Below are positions 50,370 to 61,088 of a stretch of DNA of 64,000 nucleotides, piece after piece; the stretch's first letter is position 1; each line of letters begins with the position of its first letter. The stretch comes from Casuarina equisetifolia (taxonomy: Eukaryota; Streptophyta; Magnoliopsida; Fagales; Casuarinaceae). The DNA is taken from contig CM052358.1 in assembly GCA_028551475.1 (NCBI GenBank), positions 12,631,938 to 12,695,937 of the forward strand. The letters run 5' to 3'. Position numbers and translations under genes: made by a program. The notes under the pieces are model-generated. The model had not been told where the DNA came from. It searched no databases and saw only the letters and a program-made list of their open reading frames with translations.

Positions 50370-50873
50370 TGTTTGGTGAAATTTTACATATAAGTATATA
50401 TGTCGAACAAATAATATAATGATGAGATTGAGTATTGTCCTATAGGGATTAATGTTATCAACTCGACTAATTACTAATAGTGAATTAGTCCTACAATTTA
50501 TCTAGCAAATTGTAGGCACACAAATTCCATTTAGAGGACTTTGTTAGGTATGAATGGATTATCTCAAAAAGTTGAACAATGGAGAGCACAAATATATTGG
50601 ATGATCAAGGCTATTAAATGTAAAAATTTTATAGTGTCCTTACTTGGTGTATTATTCAAAGTTGTTTTGTATCATATTTGGAGAGAAAGGAATAGAAGAA
50701 AATTTAATAGTAGAAGTTTAGACAAGTCGACTGTTCGGTGAAATTTTACATACAAGTATACATGTCGAACAAGTAATATAATGATGAGATTGAGTATCGT
50801 CTTACAGGGATTAGTGTTATCAACTTGACTAATTACTAATAGTGAATTGGTCTTATAATTTATTTAGCAAATT
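50149..50873 (+). repeat. Tandem duplication across a LINE/LTR junction
   Basis: The unit 50149-50510 is repeated as 50511-50873 (period 362). Each unit holds LINE sequence followed by the first 140 bases of the solo LTR, so the duplication happened after the LTR inserted. The exchange point sits in short AGCAAATT/TTGTAGG similarity. The second unit keeps a 66-codon open frame (50541-50741) ending YHIWRERNRRKFNSRS. Confidence 0.85.
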
Positions 50874-52345
50874 ATCATGAAAAGATGTTCTAAATTAAAA
50901 TTACACTAAAGCAATCAACTTCCAAAGTGTTAATTAAATATGATAAGTATGCTGGAGCATATGATTTCACTATAGTTAGTAAAGATGAATTTCAATAGTT
51001 TAATGCTTGCAAGATTAATGATATTTATGATATGACGAAATTTTCTAATTTATTCACTATCTCATGTCTAGGTATAGCAAAGTTACTTAATTCATTAATT
51101 CACTATAAGTCTACATATGAATTAAATAAGCTAAGAGCATTAAAGTCAATGAATATTTCAATTAAAGTCACACAATTAACATAACATATGTCTATCCACA
51201 TTTAATTTATGGCTGTACATTATAAGATGCATTTGCATATTCTTTTCATGTCGGTCTTAAATATGTACATTAGGTTAATTAATTGATGATTAATCACTCA
51301 ACCACGTTAAAGATAATATCATACAACTCACATAAATATATTATCTTACATAACATGTCAACTAAGGAACTCGTAACATCCTAACTAGGCTACATTTCAA
51401 TTCTAGCAAAAGTAATTTAGTTCATAATATTAGAATAAATAGAAATAATACAACAAATTACACAAAACATCTATATTAGAACAAACTAAAAAGCTGTCAC
51501 CAATTGTTGTCCCTTTCAAGAAATTTCTGTGCGACTTTACACATCAAGGAGAAGAAAGGAAGCCGTTAGAAAAGAGTTATGAAATTCACGCTCAAGCGCC
51601 GCCACGCGCCGCCGAAATACACACTCACGCGCCGCCGTACGCCGCCACTGCTCCTCACAGAAATGCCGGAATCTGGTTGACAAAGATATAGAGGCTGCCG
51701 ATCTGCCAAGAAACTACGCCGATTCGCCACACAAGTGTACAGATCTGACAAAGAAGATACCTTGAACGGTAAAAGCTTATTCCTGTCGGAAAAGAGCTCC
51801 TCCACTACCGGAATTTGCACAGAAGTGGTCGGACAGTTGGGCAATCTCTCTAAAACTTGGAAATATTTCAGATTTCGAATGGGTCCAAGGCCAAAGAGGG
51901 TCGGTCTGCTGTCGCACGACCGATCTCTCTTTTCCCCTTTCTTTTCTCTATCTTCTTTTTCCTGGTTCCTTCTCTTCTTGCCCGACAATCAACTTGTCTG
52001 GTGTTGTCTCTTTCTTGGTCCCACTGTTTTCCACTCACGTGACCCACCGTTCCTTAGTCTTTCTTGGTCCCGCTGATAATTCACGTTCACCTTCATCAAT
52101 TCACTCCGTCTTCTACGTAGGTCCCACGTGTTTCCTCTCTTTTTTTTTTTTTTTTCTTTGTCAAGGATCTCAGTGCTTCATAGATAAATGGTGTGATAAA
52201 TGGTGAACATTGATCACCTTCTTTTGCATGATTTATTGTTTTTTTTCCTTCTATTTTGAGTTTGCTGCAAAAAATAACAAAAGATACATAAATATAATTA
52301 AATATAAACATAATAAAATAAAAATTATATTAAATATTACTTAAA
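50732..52345 (-). mobile_element. Solo LTR, copy 2 (GC-island type, 3' boundary lost)
   Basis: Starts TGTTCGGTGAAATTTT after the LINE sequence AAGTCGAC and follows copies 1 and 3 over most of its length. It carries a GC-rich island at about 51590-51800. The terminal GAGTTATCA end and second target duplication are missing, and LINE sequence resumes at about 52350, so a small deletion removed that junction. A 140-codon open frame across the island (51566-51988, minus) has no family resemblance. Confidence 0.75.
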
Positions 52346-52349
52346 ATTT

Positions 52350-52530
52350 TAGCATGTGAGAGGTAATATTTTATCAATCAAGAGAGTGAAGCCTACAACT
52401 TGTAATAAAATTTTATAAGAGTTTTGAAATTTATCAAATATAATTTTTTAGCTTAAATAAGGATGTTATAACTGAACAATTATATTTGCTTTGTTGAAAT
52501 ATAATGCTTGACCTTTCATGAACAAAAGTT
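52350..52530 (+). mobile_element. LINE 3' end continuing after solo LTR copy 2
   Basis: Resumes with GAGAGTGAAGCCTACAACTTG, passes TTTATAAGAGTTTTGAAATTT, and ends at the family terminus TTGACCTTTCATGAAC. It is the distal part of the LINE at 49917. Confidence 0.75.
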
Positions 52531-52897
52531 GTCCTTAACATGAGAAAGAGGTTTAGGTAGCCAACTTTGAGAATGCGAATATCCTTTATTAAGGTATGTT
52601 AGTCTAGTCAATGGCCTTTGCACCGTTTTTTCCCATAAGCATAGACTCCTTCGGCTGTGTGGGAAAATGTACGAGAGAAATAAAGTTTTGGATCTATTGA
52701 GAGAGAAGGACAACACCAATGACATATCAGCAGCAAATTACATAAGAGAACAAGCCTCGTACAACACAAAAAGTTTATATTACCAAGCCTAAAGTGAATA
52801 GAAGAAGTACATACCCTAATTAAAATACCCTTACGATGAATCTAAATGGAAGACGTTGCTAATGGCATGCACTAAGACCAGTATTTCTACATGGAAT
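52531..52897. other. 3' flank of the CEP gene
   Basis: Between the LINE terminus and the stop codon of the minus-strand CEP gene. It presumably includes that gene's 3' UTR. Nothing else was identified. Confidence 0.5.
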
Positions 52898-53272
52898 CTA
52901 AATCATGAACATAATTTTTTCGTTGCAATCGGAATGACCAAGTCCCGGACTGTTGCCTGGGGATGCGGATCGGAAAGCTTTAACGAATCCGTTTTCACTT
53001 TTAGTAGCATGGTGTAACTGCCAAGGGCTTGCAACAATTTTTATAGTCTCTGCTGTAGTTCGTTCTGTATTTGGACTAAAGTAGTTGTTGCACATCAACC
53101 TCTTTCCTGGTTTCAAGTTTCTTCCTTCAATGAAAAAAAGTTCATGACAGAAAATGATCATGTTATTTGTACAAATCTTTGAGCATGCAACTAAGGCCAC
53201 AAGGGTGCCATTTATGCCTACGTTTGGATTATATGAGTTATTCTTTGGATGTGTAGGAGCCTTGAACTCCAT
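52898..53272 (-). CDS. CEP (C-terminally encoded peptide) hormone precursor
   Basis: A single-exon, 124-codon frame. Its C-terminal part holds AFRSASPGNSPGLGH (residues 99-113, bases 52978-52934), matching the 15-residue CEP pattern xFRxxxPGxSPGxGH. The conserved prolines, one a usual hydroxylation site, and the final GH are intact. Upstream, a hydrophobic N-terminal region (TLVALVACSKIC...MIIFCHELFF) is followed by IEGRNLK, the EGRxLK motif found just after the signal peptide in CEP precursors. A variable spacer and HHATKSENG precede the peptide, as in CEP14-type precursors. An 11-residue tail after GH is longer than usual. The first ATG (53272) gives a 20-residue polar stretch before the signal; the ATG at 53161 would give a short signal. 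Secreted CEPs act through CEPR receptor kinases in nitrogen signalling and root growth. Confidence 0.82.
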   Translation of the reverse strand: MEFKAPTHPKNNSYNPNVGINGTLVALVACSKICTNNMIIFCHELFFIEGRNLKPGKRLMCNNYFSPNTERTTAETIKIVASPWQLHHATKSENGFVKAFRSASPGNSPGLGHSDCNEKIMFMI

Positions 53273-53353
53273 CTTTATTGTAAGGTTAAGAACAGAGACT
53301 TTTAAGGGGTTTTTTGGTTTCTTTATGCTTGTCTTTCATTTCCTTTAGTGGCC

Positions 53354-53361
53354 ATTAAATA
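53354..53361 (-). promoter_or_regulatory. TATA-like box of the CEP gene
   Basis: TATTTAAT on the minus strand, about 85 bases upstream of the first ATG of the CEP precursor. Position and sequence fit a plant TATA box, but nothing else confirms it. Confidence 0.35.
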
Positions 53362-53461
53362 GTTATTTTACAGCAGCAGATAGAGAACTGACATGCCTTA
53401 CCAAACATGCCTAAGCCTACCTAGGCTTACCTTATAGCTTGTGCACGTTAAGTAAAACTTA

Positions 53462-54640
53462 CACGTAACAATCCATCCTTTCTACAAAAACCTTGTCCTC
53501 AAGGTTTAACCCAAAAAGACTTGTAGAAAACATCTAATAACTAAGTATTAGGATTAAACATGGGAAAAGACTTTTACAAAAGTTCCCACCACACAAAAAA
53601 AAGGCGCTGTCCCTTCCACTGGCATCACCAATGACATTTCGGTGGCCGTCCATGGTGGGAGAAAAATGCTTTGGTGACCACCCCATTGGATAGATCAGGA
53701 GGTTGGCGTCCATGGTAGTTTGCGCTTGGTTAATGGAGGGCTTCCTTCGGCTGACAATCACCCTGTGACGCTTCTATCGCTGGCCACCTCGATGTCATTT
53801 CTAATGCCCACACTTGTTGTCTTAGGTAGAATCTCTTCCAGCATTGCTTTGCCTCTTCTTCACGAAACGCAAGGTGGGTCGACGCCTTCTTCTTGCGAGT
53901 CAACATTGCTCGCGTTGGAAAGTGCACATTGGGCAAAGAGGTTTCAACCTCTCTGTTGCTTTGGCTAGAATCACATCAAAGTGGTTGTTGACTGGAACGA
54001 GAGGGTGCGCCTTCTTTTGTTTTGTTTTTGCCTCTGCGCCCTCTAATTGGACTTTGCCCGATCTAAGTGTGTTAGTGGAGGAAATGGCTATTCAAGTGAA
54101 ATGGGCTAGTAGGTCCTTTTGAAAATCTTCCAGCAAATTAGTCAGCTTCTTCTTTGTTTCTACTAGGCAGTAATGCAAGTTTATCCAAGCTTCCTCCAAC
54201 GATTCCACAGTTGTAGGAAACCTAGCTTTGATACCATTGTTACGTGCCTGCCAAGAGGGACATGTAACTGGCCCTTGGAGAGACCCATCAGTACCCATTT
54301 TAGGGACTAAAGAGGGTATGAAGATTTTGGTTCTTTAAGGGAGAATCGGAACCCTTGTTTTCTTGAGGTGAAAACACAAACCTTTGGGTTTCTTTAATTT
54401 CAATGGATGCCTTTTGATTACATTTCTTGCTCTTTATAAGAGCTCACCGAAATCCCTATTTACTTATTAGCCTACTTTAAATACAAGATGCTTAAGACAC
54501 GAAACCATCATGAAGGATCACGCATGCCCATCCCACATGCCTTTTTTCTACTGAGTCACGCTATTACCCCTATTTCTGTGCCTTGGGAATACAAGCTATT
54601 TCATGCATAATAGATCATTAGAAAGAAAAAGCAAGCGCGA
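53462..54640 (-). mobile_element. Internally deleted Ty3/gypsy-type relic
   Basis: In the minus direction, CACGTAACA (54247-54239 region) is followed by TGGTATCAAAGC (about 54239-54228), a near-perfect methionine-tRNA primer site. This places a 5' LTR end there. The internal region is only about 770 bases. Near 53500 it ends in a LEDKVF-coding stretch typical of the gypsy polyprotein end, then TGTTACGTG (about 53471-53463) as the start of a 3' LTR. TGTTACGTG and CACGTAACA are exact inverted ends. The 3' LTR body was not found, and the 5' LTR outer end (about 54.6 kb) is a guess. Confidence 0.55.
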
Positions 54641-55092
54641 CTAGCATTGTCCATGGTCAAGAAGAGGATGGATTCGAGTGGGGTAGTGCTACCTCGAAAA
54701 GAGATATACAAAGAAAAGTTTGAATGTGTGGAAGAAATGAACATGAGAGTCCATCACAAACTCGTTGGTACTTGAGAGGAAAAAAGGTTGTAGCATGCAT
54801 TTGGAAGAAAGCCCAAATGATAAGAAATAACGATTGAAAAAAAAAAGGTTGAATGAAGAAAAGTGGATCCCAAGCACTAAGGAAGATTTCACACCAACGA
54901 TCAGCAACAAATTTTAAACAAAGAGGAAACAAGTATGCAATGGGGGAGCTTGAGGTAAGGCTTATTTAGCTATATATCATTTTTCAATAAATATATCATG
55001 TCTTTGTTTAGATTTGCCTAAGTTGTGCAATGAAAAATGTTTATTTTATGTTTGTCATCAGTCACACAAGAAAACAAATGTAAATGAATAAA
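54641..55092. other. Spacer, nothing recognised
   Basis: Purine-rich plus strand with a run of A at 54837-54846. It may still belong to the gypsy-relic LTR. Confidence 0.4.
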
Positions 55093-55370
55093 AGAAGTTG
55101 TATTGTGTCACATTTAGAAAGAAATGATAGAATAAGAATTAATAATAAAAATCTAAATAATTTGACTATTATTGCTAAAATTAAGAAGAATATAAGAGAT
55201 AAGATTTCATCAATTAGGGGAGTGAAACTTTATAAATTATAATAAATTTTTGTAAGAATTTTAAAATTTTCTAAATGCAGTTTTTGAGCCTAAATAAGGA
55301 TTTTTTAATTGAATAATTTGTATTTTCTTTAGTGATATATAATACTTAACCTTTTATCCAAAAAAATGTT
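55093..55370 (+). mobile_element. LINE 3' terminus, plus orientation
   Basis: A short 5'-truncated copy of the same LINE family, from GTTGTATTGTGTCACATTTAG to ACTTAACCTTTTATCC followed by a run of seven A. It faces a minus-strand copy of the same family 335 bases away. Confidence 0.75.
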
Positions 55371-55704
55371 ACTATTAAAAAAATAAAAAAAATTCTAACT
55401 TTCTTCTTTGCAGGGTGCGAACAAGAAGGGAGGAGGGTGGTGGATTTAGCCCCCTTACTACTACCAAAGCCTTAATCATCTTTGCCCTTCTTTGTCCTTA
55501 ACAAGGGCTCAAAAGTCATTCCAATAGTCAAAAAATACATGCAAAATATAACCATTTTCCCTTCTTATTCTCATTACTTATCTAGGCCATCCTTTTCTAG
55601 AATAAAGAAAAGAAAGGAAAAAGTAGAAACTAAGTTGTCATCCTTTACATGTGCCCAATGGAACATTTATTCTTTTTAACTTTTATTTTTTTCACTTATT
55701 TTTT

Positions 55705-56503
55705 TTTATGAAAGGTCAAGAATTAAATATCATTATAAAAATTATAAATTATTCAATTACAAATATCATCATTTAGGTTCAAAAACTACATTTGGCATAT
55801 TCTAAAGCTTTTGCAAGAACTTATTACAATTTATAGGTTTTACTCTCCTAGTAAATGAAAACTTTCCTCTCACGTCCTTCTTGATTTTAACAATAATGGT
55901 TTAACTGTCTAAACTTTTATTACTAAATATTCTTTTATTTTTTTCCCTTCAAATATGATACAATACAACCTTGAAAATATACTTGAGTAGAGTCGCTGCA
56001 AAACTCCTACTTTTGATAGCCTTGATCATCCAACATATTTTAGCTTTTCAATGTTTAATTTTTTAAGTTAATCCATTCATACCTAACAGTCTTCCATATG
56101 TAATTTATCAATCTACATTTAAAAAATAAATGTTCTTGTGATTCTTCTCCTTGTTGCCAAAAGTTGCATGATAAGTCTACTAAGCTATTCCATACAGCTA
56201 CATGATTTGTTATGAATAGTTTGTCTTTCAAAATGATCCAACATATAAAATTATGATTTGGTATTCCTTTCCATACTAGTCTTGCCAATTCAGCATTTTC
56301 TATACTTTTTCTTAGTGCTCTATAACTTTTTGCAATAGTGTACTCTAAACCTGTCACTAATTGTGTGAGTTTACCAATTATTTGTAAAATATTCCTTCAA
56401 CTCCAAGCTAGTGAACCTTTTTATCTTAACTTCTAATACATTCATTCCTTTTAAATTTTATGTTGTCATCTATCTAACCCATAAAGAGTTTGAATTATTA
56501 TGC
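55705..56503 (-). mobile_element. LINE 3' region, minus orientation, with readable zf-RVT domain
   Basis: The 3' terminus TTGACCTTTCAT plus A-rich tail is at the left edge. The open frame 56357-56055 reads LVWKGIPNHNFICWIILKDK and GEESQEHLFFKC, the zinc-binding zf-RVT domain that follows reverse transcriptase in plant L1-like LINEs. One of its usual cysteines is a tryptophan here. The copy is interrupted at 56504 by solo LTR copy 4 and resumes at 57794. Confidence 0.85.
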
Positions 56504-56508
56504 ATAAG

Positions 56509-57788
56509 TGATAACTCTATTTTTATATAGTTATTTGATCTATTTTTAAGCAATAAATAATGCAATGCCTTTGAGAAAATATTTGAATTCCTCTTTATTT
56601 ACTTAAATTATATTGTTTTTGTAGAATAAAGAGGTATGGAGAAAAAGAACAAGCATGAGAGCCTGATTCTTATTATTATATGATAAAATATGGTCAAAAT
56701 ATCAAGATCAAGAAAATCAAGATGGGCTTGGACTTGGGCTTGGGCTTGGGCTTAGGCTTAGGCTTTGGATGTTTGTTATTAAATTTTTTATTGTTGTTGA
56801 GTTTTCTAAATGATTAAAAAACCTAATCATGTTAGGAGTTCAAAGCTTAATTAATATAGAAGTTTAAAACCCAATTGTTTTTTAGGTCTCTAAAACCTAC
56901 TTCTACTAGGATAGAAAATAGGACTAAACTTAAACCTTCTTTAAGAGAAGAGAAGAAGCAAAAAGAAGGAGGAGAAATTTAGCACAACTCAAGAGAGAGC
57001 CTAGGAGTTCAAGGATTTTTTGAAGAGAAGAAAAAAGAGTGACATATTTCTTATTCTTGGATTTAAGATGCCTTTTTTAGTTCCTATTATTGTTTTTCCT
57101 TAGTATTTCATTATGTTTTAGTTTACTTTTGTTAAAGTTACAATGTAACCTAATTATGATAGTATGAATCTTATGATTGTTATGTTTTGTAAGATATTTT
57201 GTTTATGTGAAATTGCATATTACTGTATTTAATACTTTTAAGTTTAGCTATCACTTAAATGATCTAATTTACATGTTTAACATCAATAAGAGATGATATG
57301 TAGCTTTTTGTAATGTGTAACCATAAATTAAATATGGATAGATATATGTCATATTATTTGTGTAGCTTTTGGTATAAATTAAGAATGTTCATAGATCCTA
57401 ATGCATTTAGTTTATTTCAATTCATATATAGAGATTTAGTAAATTAATGAACTAAATAGGTTCACTATACTTACACATAGTATAATTAATAAATTATGAA
57501 ATTTCACTATCACATAAATATTGTCCTTTTTGCAAGCATACATAATTTACATTAGTACCTCATAGTTATGGTGAAATCAGAGGTTTTAACATTTTTGTGT
57601 ATTTAGTTTTATTAAATTAGTTAATTAGTTTTTTCTTTGTCAATTTGGTTTGCTAAATAAATTCTAGGAGTTATTCACTGTTAGTAATTAGTTGGCTTAG
57701 TAATCACCAATCTCTATGGGACGATATCTTTCTTATCATTATATTCTTTGTTCGACATGTTTACTTGCATTTAGAATTTCACCGAACA
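56509..57788 (+). mobile_element. Solo LTR, copy 4
   Basis: A 1280-bp element bounded by TGATAACTC and CCGAACA, flanked by the 5-bp target duplication ATAAG (56504-56508 and 57789-57793), inside a LINE copy. It lies opposite to copies 1-3. Near its start it holds GGGCTTG/AGGCTTA hexamer repeats (about 56723-56765). It lacks the GC-rich island of copies 2 and 3. Confidence 0.87.
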
Positions 57789-57793
57789 ATAAG

Positions 57794-57900
57794 AGACCAT
57801 AAGAGTTTTCCAATTGCTGCCTTATTCCATAAATTGTTGGACATAATCTAATCCAAGAAGTTAGGGAAGTGTCTTGGCCTTTTTTTCGTACAACTACAAA
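57794..57900 (-). mobile_element. LINE continuation beyond solo LTR copy 4
   Basis: The reverse complement carries GGAATAAGGCAGCAATTGG and AAACTCTTATGGTCTCTTA, matching the LINE units at 25-28 kb directly upstream of the interrupted position. The right end is approximate. Confidence 0.7.
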
Positions 57901-59328
57901 AGTAAAACTTTTGATTATAAAAAATACATGGAAATTAATTTTTGGAATTAACTTGACTAGTAACTATTAACTTGAAGCAATGCACAGAGCATATATACCA
58001 ATTGACATGAATGAATATATTGAACCCAAAGACTAACTTGGAACCGGAAAATAATGTAACTGAATGTAAGCACATTAAATGCAAAGAATGATGAGTTTAT
58101 AGAAATAACAACAAACATGGCTTTTACAGATCAAGATTTAGTACTTTCATGAAAGCGTATTGGGAGGACTGAACATGGTGGCAATAGACATTTATTTTTA
58201 TTTTTATTTTTATTTTTACTTTTTTATTTTTTTCTGTTATACAATTTTCTAAACTAAGATTCCCTTTGTCTTCTACAACTCATAAACAGTAAAAGACTTT
58301 AAACAAATTCAGTGGAAAGACCTACAAGTTCTCGTAACGCTCTTTTTAGGAATCTAGTTACATGGCTAAGGAATAGATTCCCAAGGATATCCACACTTCC
58401 TAATTTTATGGTTGGCAAATTGTATTCATTTACTATCTTTTATAAGAAAATATAAAAAAGCATTATAGATAATGTTAACTCTATACCATATTACCTTTAC
58501 TATTTAGTTGCATTACTATAGTTCTCATGTACTTTTTGTTGTGTATCCATATGCTTTAAAAAGAAGAAATTGGATAGTTTATATGATTCTAAAGCATGCA
58601 ACATAATTTTTTTTTCATAATTAAAAGTCCAAAGGCCTTAGTGTAATGGCTCCAGCTTTGAGATTGTCCAACTCCTTGACTCCTTTTGGTGAGGTTCTTT
58701 AGAGACTCCCCTTGGACACTTTTGGTTGCATAGGCAAACTAACATTAAATGAAGTTTAGGAGAACTTAACTAAACACATCATTCATATAGAGATCAAACA
58801 CACAATCATAGAAACACACCTAAACACTATAGATTTAAGAGATTTGGAATATCATAATGTCTTACATTCCTTGTAGTTTCTTCTTATTAAATTTTTATAT
58901 ACTTTTTCTTTTATCAAATATGTATTTTATAGATTCTATTATCAACTAAAACTCATGAAAAAGATTTTCTCCAGTAATTAACCGCCAAAGGGACTCTTTA
59001 TACTTGCACCTTGAGTTTTTCTAAACTTTCTTTTTTTATAGAAAAATCGTGAAGGAATCTTATTTAAAAAACTTACATCTATAAAAGGATATGAATCCTA
59101 ACTAGAGGACTTATTACATCTAGAAGATATTTCTTAGTGCCATACTTATATAGAAACCCTGATTGTAATTATAACCATATCTTTTAACTTAATTGTTCCA
59201 TCAATCCTAACAGAATAGTACTTGCTTGAGACATAACATGCACCTATACTTGAGCCCTCTTAGCATTTTGCTAGTTAACCAATAGAAGTCAAAATTCTAT
59301 TCAATGGAAAACATGATATACTTGGAAG
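57901..59328. other. AT-rich spacer, nothing recognised
   Basis: Contains a TTTTTA pentamer-to-hexamer run at about 58191-58235. No gene or element could be named. Confidence 0.5.
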
Positions 59329-59333
59329 TTGCC

Positions 59334-61087
59334 TTTTCAGTGAAATTTTACGTGCAAGTGTATATGTTGAACAAATAATGTAATAATAAGTATGAGTATT
59401 GTCCCATAGAGAGTGGTGCTTACCAAACTAATTAAGTGCTAAAGGTGAATAGTTTCTAGAGTTTATCTAGCCAATCGAAATGATGAAAAATGAACTGAAC
59501 AACTAAATTTAACCTAAACTTGATGAACTAAATATGCTAGAGCGTTCGATTTCACCTAATTACTAAATAAAAATGTCTATCATCCATGCTAGTAAGATTA
59601 ATTCTACTTATGTGATGGTAAAATTTTCTAAATTATTCATTTTTCTATATCTAGGTATAACAAATATACTTAGCTCATTAATTTACTGTGAGTCTACATA
59701 TGATTTAAATAAATTAAGAGCATTAAAGTCAATTAATACTCTAGTTTACACCTAAAGCTACACAAATCATATGGTATATGTCTATCCATATTAATCTATG
59801 ATTGCATATTACATAAAACAATTGCATGCTATCTTTTGTCGTTCTCAAACATGCAAATTATATCATTTAAGTAATAACTAGTCACCCAAATGCATTAAAA
59901 TCAGTAACATGTAACTTCACATTCATAAAATATCTCACAAAACATAAATGATAACATTCTTACTTCATAATTAAGTTACATCATAACTCTAACACAATGA
60001 ACTAAAACAACATATTTATACAAACTAAAATAGTGCAGAAAATTAAACAACACATTTTATAAATTAAAAACATTAAGCTGTCATAAAAAATGTCTTCAAA
60101 TCACAAAATAAGTTGCACAAATCTGCACATCAGGGAGGAGAAGATTCTGTCCAAAGAAACGGGGAGAAAATAAACCGCCACCGCCCCGCGCCGGCCAGTT
60201 ACCGGTCACGCGCCGCCGTGAGCCGCCACCGCTCTTCACGAAAACCTCCAAAAAGTTGCCCAGGATGCCGATCTGTCGACGGGTCATGCAGATCTGCCGA
60301 AAAATCGTCGGAAAAGGCCCAGTTTCGCCGGAAATCGCCCACGAATGGCGTTCGCCGTTGTCGCCGGAAACCGCCATGAAACTGCTCCAATCTTCTACAG
60401 AAACACCGAAAATCACACAAAGGGCTCAGATCTGTTCTTTTCTTGCCCGAAAAGGCCCAAAAATTTCCGGAAAAACGCAACTAACTCTCGGTATCGTGCT
60501 CTCCTTCGCCGGAAAAGAACGTGAGGACAGTCTGCATTCGCACGACCGTAGCGCGTTCTCAGAGTCCCACGCTGTCGCGCGTGGGCTCTACCTTTCCGAC
60601 AAGGAGAAACTCTGATCACGCGGGTCTCTCTCTCTCCTGATGTTTTTCCGGTTTCACACACTCTCCCCCCAGTTCCTCTCTCGTCCAGTAGATAAAAGCC
60701 TCTCTCCTTCTCACGCGTTTCTCCTCTATTGCCTGACAATTAAGTCATGTCTTCTCTTTCTTGGTCCCGCAGATCACGTTCACCTTCCTACAAACAATTC
60801 TCTCTTCAACGTAGGGTCTCACGTGTTTCCTCTCTTTTCTTTCTTTTTCTTTGTCAAGGATCTCTCACGTGCCTCATAGATAAATGGTGTGATACATGGT
60901 GAACATTGATCACCTTCTTTTGCATGATTTATTGTTTCTTTTTCTTCTTTTTATCTTTATTTTGAGTTTGTTGTATAAAATAATAAAATATACATAAATA
61001 TAATTAAATATAAATATAATTTAATAAAAATTATATTAAACATTACATAAAATACTATTAATAATTTTATAAAATATAGAGTTATTA
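59334..61087 (-). mobile_element. Solo LTR, copy 3 (GC-island type)
   Basis: A 1754-bp copy running from TTTTCAGTGAAATTTTAC to ATAGAGTTATTA, with both terminal dinucleotides mutated. Flanks TTGCC (59329-59333) and TTGTC (61088-61092) differ at one base and probably are an old target duplication. A GC-rich island lies at about 60170-60620, with CGCCGCC-type runs as in copy 2. Confidence 0.75.
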
Positions 61088-61088
61088 T

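Noticed and set aside
51566-51988. 140-codon open frame on the minus strand
   Set aside because: It lies wholly inside solo LTR copy 2 over the GC-rich island, has an arginine-rich low-complexity composition and no family resemblance; the longer frame follows from the low stop frequency of GC-rich DNA.
60096-60739. Several frames of about 90-119 codons on both strands
   Set aside because: All overlap the GC-rich island of solo LTR copy 3 and match nothing known.
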